Assembly: GCA_031290435.1 (NCBI GenBank)
Contig: JAITNQ010000270.1
Location: 1 to 33,335, forward strand
Direction of reading: 5' to 3'
DNA: 33,335 bases
Source: Candidatus Symbiothrix sp.
Lineage (GTDB): Bacteria > Bacteroidota > Bacteroidia > Bacteroidales > Azobacteroidaceae
Positions 26,237 to 33,335 of the stretch are shown here, piece after piece; the stretch's first letter is position 1; each line of letters starts with the position of its first letter. Position numbers and translations under genes: made by a program. The notes under the pieces are model-generated. The model made no database searches and was not told the origin of the DNA. It saw nothing but the letters and a program-made list of their open reading frames with translations.

Positions 26237-27970
26237 ATGACAAGCAAATGGAATTATCAACCCCCTACACAAGAACAAATATTTAAGCGGGACGAACTAT
26301 CCGAAAAGTTCGGTCTTTGTCCTGCTATTTGTCTGCTGATGATACAGCGGGGGATTACAACAGAGGAAGAAGCCCGGCAATTCCTCAATCCGATTTTAAA
26401 GGATTTGCATGACCCTTTTCTTTTTCCTGATATGGAGAAAGCGATTAACAGGCTTAATCAGGCGCTTGGGAACAAGGAAAGGATAATGATTTATGGGGAT
26501 TATGATGTAGATGGGACAACTGCCGTCGCATTGGTTTATAAATTTTTGGGGCAGAACACGTGGTCGTCTAATCTGGACTATTACATTCCAGACCGTTACG
26601 ACGAAGGGTATGGTATTTCGGAAAAAGGAATCGAATACGCCAAGGAAAACGGTGTCTCTTTGATTATCGCCTTGGATTGCGGCATCAAAGCTATTGAAAT
26701 AATTGCATATGCCAAGTCGCTGGGAATTGATTTCATTGTTTGCGACCACCATATGCCCGGAGATGTTTTACCGGATGCGGTGGCTATCCTGGACGCCAAA
26801 CGAACGGATTCGGAGTATCCTTACGAGCATCTTTCCGGTTGTGGCGTGGGATTTAAATTCATGCAGGCTTTTGCCTTCAGCAACGGCATTGATTTTTCTC
26901 GCCTTCGGCCGCTGCTTGACCTGGTCGCCGTCAGTATTGCTTCCGATATTGTGCCGATTACCGGTGAAAACCGGATGATGGCAACCTACGGCATCAAACA
27001 GTTGAACCACAATCCGAGTAAAGGACTGAAAGGAATTATTGATATTTGCGGATTGATCGGAAGAGAAATCACCATCAGCGATATCGTTTTCAAAATCGGT
27101 CCGAGAATCAATGCTTCCGGAAGAATGATGAACGGCAAGGAAGCCGTAGATTTGCTTTTAGCAAAGGATTTTGAGTCGGCCAAGGAAAAAAGCGAAAATA
27201 TCGACCAATACAATGATGACCGGCGTGAATTAGATAAAAAAATTACGGAAGAAGCCTATACCGCGATAGAAGAAGATGCACAAATGCAACACGATAAAAT
27301 CATTGTCGTTTTCAACCGCGAATGGCACAAAGGGGTCATCGGAATTGTTGCCTCACGGCTTACCGAGAAATACTACAAACCGGCTATCGTATTGACCGAA
27401 TCCAACGGTTATATCTCCGGCTCTGCCCGTTCCGTCACCGGATTCGATATTTACCGGGCTATTGAATCCTGTAAGGATGTAGTCGTCAATTTCGGTGGAC
27501 ATACTTTTGCCGCCGGCATCACTTTGGAAGAAAAAAACCTCGTTTTGTTCAAATCAAGGCTGCAAACATTTGCCGACAAATATATGGAGGAAGCACAAAT
27601 GATTCAGACCTTAGACATTGATATGGCGCTTCAATTCAAAGAAATTGACCAGAAACTACTCAACGACCAGAAACGGATGAACCCTTTCGGCCCGGATAAC
27701 CAGAAACCGGTTTTTTGCTCTTTCAACGTGCGGGATGCAGGTAGCAGCAAATTGGTCGGCCGCGATTTGGAACATATCAAATTAGACCTTGTCGATGATT
27801 CTTCGAGAGAGATTATGCCGGCGATTGCATTCGGGATGCACCAACACAACGATTATATTAAAAGCGGACTGCCTTTCGATATCTGTTACACTATCGAAGA
27901 AAACACCTATAATAATAAAACGAGTATTCAGTTACAGATAAAAGACATTAGAATAGGAAATACAAACTAA
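26237..27970 (+). CDS. recJ: Single-stranded-DNA-specific exonuclease RecJ
   Basis: IMIYGDYDVDGTTAVAL, DCGIKA, CDHHMPG, GPRINASGRM, GGHTFAAG motifs. Confidence 0.96.
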   Translation: MTSKWNYQPPTQEQIFKRDELSEKFGLCPAICLLMIQRGITTEEEARQFLNPILKDLHDPFLFPDMEKAINRLNQALGNKERIMIYGDYDVDGTTAVALVYKFLGQNTWSSNLDYYIPDRYDEGYGISEKGIEYAKENGVSLIIALDCGIKAIEIIAYAKSLGIDFIVCDHHMPGDVLPDAVAILDAKRTDSEYPYEHLSGCGVGFKFMQAFAFSNGIDFSRLRPLLDLVAVSIASDIVPITGENRMMATYGIKQLNHNPSKGLKGIIDICGLIGREITISDIVFKIGPRINASGRMMNGKEAVDLLLAKDFESAKEKSENIDQYNDDRRELDKKITEEAYTAIEEDAQMQHDKIIVVFNREWHKGVIGIVASRLTEKYYKPAIVLTESNGYISGSARSVTGFDIYRAIESCKDVVVNFGGHTFAAGITLEEKNLVLFKSRLQTFADKYMEEAQMIQTLDIDMALQFKEIDQKLLNDQKRMNPFGPDNQKPVFCSFNVRDAGSSKLVGRDLEHIKLDLVDDSSREIMPAIAFGMHQHNDYIKSGLPFDICYTIEENTYNNKTSIQLQIKDIRIGNTN

Positions 27971-28042
27971 AAACTATAAGCTATAAGCTATAAATTAAAA
28001 ATTAAAAATTAAGAATTAAAAATTAAGAATTAAGAATTTAAA
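27970..28042. repeat. AT-rich short tandem repeats (ctataag; aattaaaaattaag)
   Basis: Tandem imperfect units between recJ and recQ. Confidence 0.7.
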
Positions 28043-28054
28043 AGCTTTCGACTT

Positions 28055-29977
28055 ATGATTAAAGATATGGTTGATGGCCGGTTTCATGAAATCCTTAAAC
28101 ATTATTGGGGATATGCTTCTTTTCGTTCGCTTCAAGAAGAAATCATAAACTCCATTTATCAAGGCAAAGATACCCTCGGACTAATGCCTACCGGAGGAGG
28201 AAAATCATTGACCTTCCAAGTTCCGGTTATGGCAATGGAGGGTATTTGTATCGTAGTTACTCCGCTTATCGCCTTGATGAAAGACCAGGTAGATAACCTG
28301 AAAAAAAAAGGAATCAAAGCCGCCTGCATACATTCGGGGATGAGCCGCGAGGAGATTATTGTCGCCCTCGACAACTGCATTTTCGGTAATTATAAATTTC
28401 TTTATGTCTCGCCGGAACGGCTTTCATCGGAACTTTTCTTGGCTAAACTTTCGCACATGAATGTTTGCTTGTTGGCTGTCGACGAATCGCACTGTATCTC
28501 GCAGTGGGGATACGATTTCCGCCCATCCTACCTGAAAATAGCCGATTTGCGGAATCACCTGCCGGGCGTACCGGTACTGGCGCTCACGGCTACCGCTACC
28601 CTTGATGTAATTGATGACATACAAGAGAAATTGCATTTTGCCGAAAAAAATGTCTTCCGGAAAAGTTTCGAACGGAAAAATATCGCTTATGTGATTCGCG
28701 AAACCGATGATAAACTCTTCGAAATCGCACATATCCTGTCGCGAGTACCCGGAAGCGCTATTGTTTATGTGAGAAGCCGCAATCGTACCAAGGAAATTGC
28801 CGTTGAACTACAAAGACAAGGCCTCAGCGCCGATTATTTTCATGCCGGACTTACCTCCGACGAGAAAATCAAAAAGCAAAATGCGTGGAAAGAGGATCAG
28901 TGCCGGATAATTGTCTGTACAAATGCCTTCGGGATGGGTATTGACAAACCGGATGTACGGGTGGTTGTCCATTTCGAACTCCCCAACTCGCTTGAAGAAT
29001 ACTTTCAGGAAGCCGGACGTGCCGGAAGAGATGAAGAAAAAGCATACGCCATAGCGCTTTATACGTCACGCGATAGTACTGTACTAAAAAAAAGGGCTTC
29101 CGATGAATTTCCGGGAAGAGATTTTATCAAGGATGTTTATGAAAAATTAGCCTATTTTTTCCAGATAGCCATTGATACGGGGATTGATACGGGACACGAT
29201 TTTCATATTGATAAATTCTGTATGGCTTTTCATTACAATATAACACAGGTGCACAGCGCCTTGAAGATTCTTGACATGTCGGGATACATCGAATACATAG
29301 AAGAGACCAATAAACAATCCCGGCTGATTTTCACGACTCAACGTGATGAATTGTACAAATTTTCGCATTACAGTGAGCCGGTCGAAAACCTGATTCAAAT
29401 ATTGCTGCGCTCCTATACCGGCTTATTTGCCGATTATGTACATATTAGCGAAGCCTTGCTGGTGCAAAGAACAGGTATGAGCGAACAGGCGGTTTACGAA
29501 ACTTTAAAACTGCTTTCAGTTCAAAATATCATTCACTACATTCCGGCGAAAAAAGTCCCGCTCATTTACTACAACCGGAACCGGGAAGATATCAAGTATT
29601 TGTTTATCCCTCAATCGGTTTATGAACAAAGAAAAGAAAAGTTGATTCACCGGACAAAACATGTCATTGAGTATGGCGGGTCTCGGACACAATGCAGAAG
29701 CAGACTGTTACTCAAGTATTTCGGCGAAAAAGAAGTGAAAGATTGCGGGAAATGCGATGTTTGCCTGTCAAAGAAAAGCCGGGAAAGCGATGATTCCGTC
29801 AAAAACCGGATTCCGGAAGCAATACTCAAACTGCTCGAAAAAGAGGAAACTACCGTTGAAAAAATAATTGATTCGCTTGATTATCCGGAAAAACTTTTAA
29901 TAGAGGCGATTCGATTCCTTTCGGACAATGATAAACTCATCCTGAAAGATAATAAAATCCGCAAAAATCAGTTATAA
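28055..29977 (+). CDS. recQ: ATP-dependent DNA helicase RecQ
   Basis: LMPTGGGKSLTFQVP, AVDESHCISQWGYDFRP, GRAGRDEE, zinc-binding CRSRLLLKYFGEKEVKDCGKCDVC; no obvious HRDC domain. Confidence 0.95.
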   Translation: MIKDMVDGRFHEILKHYWGYASFRSLQEEIINSIYQGKDTLGLMPTGGGKSLTFQVPVMAMEGICIVVTPLIALMKDQVDNLKKKGIKAACIHSGMSREEIIVALDNCIFGNYKFLYVSPERLSSELFLAKLSHMNVCLLAVDESHCISQWGYDFRPSYLKIADLRNHLPGVPVLALTATATLDVIDDIQEKLHFAEKNVFRKSFERKNIAYVIRETDDKLFEIAHILSRVPGSAIVYVRSRNRTKEIAVELQRQGLSADYFHAGLTSDEKIKKQNAWKEDQCRIIVCTNAFGMGIDKPDVRVVVHFELPNSLEEYFQEAGRAGRDEEKAYAIALYTSRDSTVLKKRASDEFPGRDFIKDVYEKLAYFFQIAIDTGIDTGHDFHIDKFCMAFHYNITQVHSALKILDMSGYIEYIEETNKQSRLIFTTQRDELYKFSHYSEPVENLIQILLRSYTGLFADYVHISEALLVQRTGMSEQAVYETLKLLSVQNIIHYIPAKKVPLIYYNRNREDIKYLFIPQSVYEQRKEKLIHRTKHVIEYGGSRTQCRSRLLLKYFGEKEVKDCGKCDVCLSKKSRESDDSVKNRIPEAILKLLEKEETTVEKIIDSLDYPEKLLIEAIRFLSDNDKLILKDNKIRKNQL

Positions 29978-30004
29978 TTACATATTCAATTATTCATTAC
30001 TATT

Positions 30005-31036
30005 ATGAAATTGTCCATAGTTATCGTCAATTATAACGTCAGGTATTTCTTAGCACAGTGTTTAGATTCGGCGCTCCGGGCTGTAGAAGGTATGGAAGCG
30101 GAGATTTTGGTGGTGGACAATCATTCATCGGATAGCTCGCTTGACTATCTGATTCCGAAATTTCCCGGCGTAAAATTTATCGAAAATACCACCAATGTGG
30201 GTTTTTCGAAAGCGAATAACCAAGCCATAGCCCTATCCAGTGGTGAATACATACTGCTGCTGAATCCCGATACGATAGTGGGCGAAAACACCTTTGCAAA
30301 CGTATGCCGGTTTATGGACGAAAACCCGCGCGCCGGAGCTGTCGGGGTGAAAATGCTTGACGGATATGGAGAATTTCTTCCCGAATCGAAACGCGGCTTT
30401 CCATCCCCATGGAATTCGTTTTGTAAGATGATGGGTCTATCCCGCCTCTTTCCCCAATCGAAAAAATTTGGCGGGTATCATGTCCGTTACCTCAGTAAAG
30501 ACCAATCTCATGAAGTGGACGTGTTGGCCGGCGCTTTTATGATGTTGCGGCGGAAAGCCATTGAAAAATCCGGTTTGTTAGACGAAAGTTTTTTCATGTA
30601 CGGAGAAGACATTGATTTGTCGTACCGGATTAGCCGTTCGGGTTATGCCAACTATTATTTTCCGGAACCCATCATTCATTACAAAGGGGAAAGCACGAAG
30701 AAAGATATAAAATATGTGAAGCGTTTTTACGAAGCCATGTTGATTTTTTTCAACAAGCATTATCCGCACTCCAACCGTTTGTTCAAATACCTGATACGGA
30801 TGGCGATTGTCGGCGCAGGATTCCTTTCCGCACTCCGGAAATTATTCAAACGGACGGAAAGCGAGCGGAAACCGATGTCCCGCAAGATGCTTATCTTCAA
30901 CAAAGACGAATTGTCCTACACACAAATCATCCGCAAAATGGATGCTTCCGAGACAAGAACTTTGTTCGGAATATACCATCCGTCCTGCGGCATAACGATT
31001 GCAGCAAATGAAGTATTAATCAATAAAACAAGTTAA
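30005..31036 (+). CDS. Family 2 glycosyltransferase (rhamnosyltransferase-like)
   Basis: LSIVIVNYNVRYFLAQCLDS, VVDNHSSDSS, NVGFSKANNQAI, LLNPDT, FFMYGEDIDLSYR. Confidence 0.94.
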   Translation: MKLSIVIVNYNVRYFLAQCLDSALRAVEGMEAEILVVDNHSSDSSLDYLIPKFPGVKFIENTTNVGFSKANNQAIALSSGEYILLLNPDTIVGENTFANVCRFMDENPRAGAVGVKMLDGYGEFLPESKRGFPSPWNSFCKMMGLSRLFPQSKKFGGYHVRYLSKDQSHEVDVLAGAFMMLRRKAIEKSGLLDESFFMYGEDIDLSYRISRSGYANYYFPEPIIHYKGESTKKDIKYVKRFYEAMLIFFNKHYPHSNRLFKYLIRMAIVGAGFLSALRKLFKRTESERKPMSRKMLIFNKDELSYTQIIRKMDASETRTLFGIYHPSCGITIAANEVLINKTS

Positions 31037-31038
31037 TT

Positions 31039-31560
31039 ATGGCCTTTTTAGAAAGTGAAAACCTATTACTGAGAGCATTGGAACCGGAAGATTTGGACGT
31101 CTTGTATCAATGGGAGAACGACACAAAACTGTGGCAATACGGCTCAACGCTGACTCCTTATTCGCGGTTCGCCTTGCGCGATTATCTCTCCAATTCCCTG
31201 CTTGGCATATTTCATTCCCGTCAATTGCGGCTGATGATTGTCTTCAAGGAAACAGGCAAAGCGATAGGTACGATTGACTTATACGATTTTGACTCCTTTA
31301 ATCTCCGGGCAGGAATAGGAATATTGTTGGATACGCCCTATCGCAATAAAGGTTTGGGAGCGGAAGCCCTTTGTATCACACAGGAATATGCATCCCATTT
31401 TTTGCATCTGAAACAAGTGTATGCTTATGTTCCACGGTCGAATATCATCAGCCTGAAATTATTCCGGAAAATCGGATATGAGGAGACCGGCCTCTTGAAA
31501 TCATGGTTAAAAACCGGAAGCGGTTTTGAAGATGTGGTTTTGATGCAACAGCTTTTGTGA
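31039..31560 (+). CDS. GNAT family N-acetyltransferase (RimJ/RimL-like)
   Basis: LLLRALEPEDLDVLYQWEND, GIGILLDTPYRNKGLGAEAL, SLKLFRKIGYEETG. Confidence 0.93.
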   Translation: MAFLESENLLLRALEPEDLDVLYQWENDTKLWQYGSTLTPYSRFALRDYLSNSLLGIFHSRQLRLMIVFKETGKAIGTIDLYDFDSFNLRAGIGILLDTPYRNKGLGAEALCITQEYASHFLHLKQVYAYVPRSNIISLKLFRKIGYEETGLLKSWLKTGSGFEDVVLMQQLL

Positions 31561-31619
31561 GGGAGATGAATGTTATTTTTTATTTCAGTTATAATTCGCG
31601 AATCAATAGCTGACCAATA

Positions 31620-33221
31620 CTAAAACCCTCCGTTTTTTGTATGTTTATTTTGTAATATCTGTGATATACGCCTTGCTTCTCCAATCACTGTTTTCGGATA
31701 GCCATTCATTTCAAGAATCCGGATAGCATTTTTGGTGGATAGATTTCCTTGTTTTATTTTGTAGTCAAAATATATTTGCTCTGCTTTGATGATTTCCGTA
31801 AAGTGATACAAATCATACTCTTCGGATAAAAAATCGAAAAGTTCAATATCATGTGTAGAGACAAACACGATATTATTTGTTGATTTTGTAAGATAGGAAA
31901 GCACCGCTTTTCCGGCAGCTATTCTTTCAATGGTATTGGTGCCTTTGAAAATTTCATCCAACAAAAATATATTATGAAACAGGGCATGGCTTTCATCCAC
32001 CATATTTTTAATGGTCAGAACTTCCTCAAAGTAGTAACTCTTGTCGTTTAATAAATCATCAGAAATTCTGATTGCCGAAAACAATCGGGTCTGAGAAAGT
32101 CTGAAATCTTTGGCAAAACAAGTATTTATGGTCTGTGCCAATAGTAAATTAATACCTACCGTTCGGATAAAAGTGGTTTTCCCGGACATATTTGAGCCAA
32201 TCAGCAAAATGGATTTGTTTGTTAATTTTAAAGAATTAGCAACACAATCGGGAATGAGCGGATGATAAATATTTGTAAATTCAAAAACATTACCGCTATC
32301 CGATATTGTGGGCTTGCAGCAATAAGGAATTTCCATTCTGAGCCTTGCAATTGAAATTGCACTGTCGAACTCTCCTATGTATTCAAATAAAATTTGAATA
32401 TCCTTTCGTTTTTTATCCAATTTTTTCAAAACATCAAATATGACCAAGGGTTCTATTAAAAATAGTATCTTTATGATCTCCCAGAAAGACAATACCAAGG
32501 CTTCAATATCTGATGTAACTTTGCGCTCAAATTTGAACAAGAATAATTTCTTTTTCAATTCATTGAGGGATCTTATTGAATGAGCTACGCTATTATTATA
32601 TTGATTATCAATATTTAAGTTAAGTAATTTGCTTGCGGTGTTACAAAGCAGATACAATTGAGGAATAGAATCCATATACACCATAATATTTCTTTTATTC
32701 CATAAGTGGATCATCACGTTGATCACAAAAAGAAATAATAACAAAATAAAAACTTTGTTCACGACAAATACAAAACCCAAAGCGACAATACCCAAAACAG
32801 ATAATATATTAACCACCCAGAACCATTTAGGTTTGGCTATATACTCATCTATAAATAAATTCGATATGTAATAGGCTTCCCGTTTATTGAATTTTGCCAA
32901 TAAAGTCTGTACTTTTGTTTTTATTGCTTCCTTCTCAAGAAAAATGTCAATCAGGGTTTCTTGTTTTTCAAAACTTGTATTTTTATCAATGGTAAGCAGT
33001 TTATTAAAGAAATATTGTTGCCCGATTTTCGAATGAGTCCGATCAATGTAGGCAAACACTTCATGAAAATCAATGTCATTGATGAACCGATCGTTCAGCA
33101 CTTGAAAAGCATCAGCATGATCTTTATTCCTGAAATAATAGTCAATCAAGTCAAAATTAAAATCTTCTTGAGGAAGATTATTTCCCCCAAAAATATTTTC
33201 TCTGCATTTTTTATTAAACAC
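31620..33221 (-). CDS. MutS-like ATPase (domain V protein without mismatch-recognition domain)
   Basis: Walker A LLIGSNMSGKTTFIRTVG, FLLDEIFKGTNTIER, FVSTHDIEL. Confidence 0.9.
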   Translation of the reverse strand: MFNKKCRENIFGGNNLPQEDFNFDLIDYYFRNKDHADAFQVLNDRFINDIDFHEVFAYIDRTHSKIGQQYFFNKLLTIDKNTSFEKQETLIDIFLEKEAIKTKVQTLLAKFNKREAYYISNLFIDEYIAKPKWFWVVNILSVLGIVALGFVFVVNKVFILLLFLFVINVMIHLWNKRNIMVYMDSIPQLYLLCNTASKLLNLNIDNQYNNSVAHSIRSLNELKKKLFLFKFERKVTSDIEALVLSFWEIIKILFLIEPLVIFDVLKKLDKKRKDIQILFEYIGEFDSAISIARLRMEIPYCCKPTISDSGNVFEFTNIYHPLIPDCVANSLKLTNKSILLIGSNMSGKTTFIRTVGINLLLAQTINTCFAKDFRLSQTRLFSAIRISDDLLNDKSYYFEEVLTIKNMVDESHALFHNIFLLDEIFKGTNTIERIAAGKAVLSYLTKSTNNIVFVSTHDIELFDFLSEEYDLYHFTEIIKAEQIYFDYKIKQGNLSTKNAIRILEMNGYPKTVIGEARRISQILQNKHTKNGGF

Positions 33222-33251
33222 AGATTTTCATGTATTTTTTCCAGCCTTAAT

Positions 33252-33335
33252 TCAAGAAGAAGCGACAGGAATAAATTTGAGTTTTTTATTCTCTAACCAT
33301 GGATAAGAGAGGGCATCAAATTTATTCATCATTTC
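33252..33335 (-). CDS. Partial CDS at window edge (...EMMNKFDALSYPWLENKKLKFIPVASS)
   Basis: Frame open to the window end; same strand as and 30 nt upstream of the MutS-like gene. Confidence 0.35.
   Translation of the reverse strand, partial: EMMNKFDALSYPWLENKKLKFIPVASS

Noticed and set aside
27970-28042. Tandem repeats that could suggest a CRISPR array
   Set aside because: Units are 7-14 nt, AT-rich, with no spacers; ordinary intergenic repeats

Overview
Bacteroidales-type chromosomal window, inferred from gldH, the PSP1 gene next to holB, and TTTG-N19/20-TAnnTTTG promoters. Most of it is conserved housekeeping and signalling: phoR-phoB-kdsA-phoU-pstB on the minus strand, a DUF2027/Smr protein, a CYTH protein, dps, a DUF4143-type ATPase, dacB, gldH, a PSP1 protein, holB, metF, ilvE, a Tat-exported Fe-S aldo/keto reductase, a DUF6599-like protein, crcB, a CBS-domain CLC channel, a sugar transferase, a Sua5/YrdC protein, recJ, recQ, a family 2 glycosyltransferase, a GNAT and a MutS-like ATPase. 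Two accessory patches stand out. At ~1-1080 nt there is a short promoter/terminator leader followed by an orphan membrane protein flanked by two small ORFs missing from the ORF track. At ~18.0-21.8 kb there is an AT-rich island with an FkbM methyltransferase preceded by an unannotated 35-aa ORF, a short leader-like ORF, a coding remnant, a membrane protein and a PPP-type phosphatase. Regulatory signals readable by eye include phased TAAC repeats plus a promoter upstream of pstB, a PerR/Fur-like 7-1-7 box at the dps promoter, and a repeat/palindrome array between dps and the ATPase. No tRNA, rRNA, CRISPR array or intact mobile element was seen. I found no clear-cut new system; the small-ORF loci are the best candidates.
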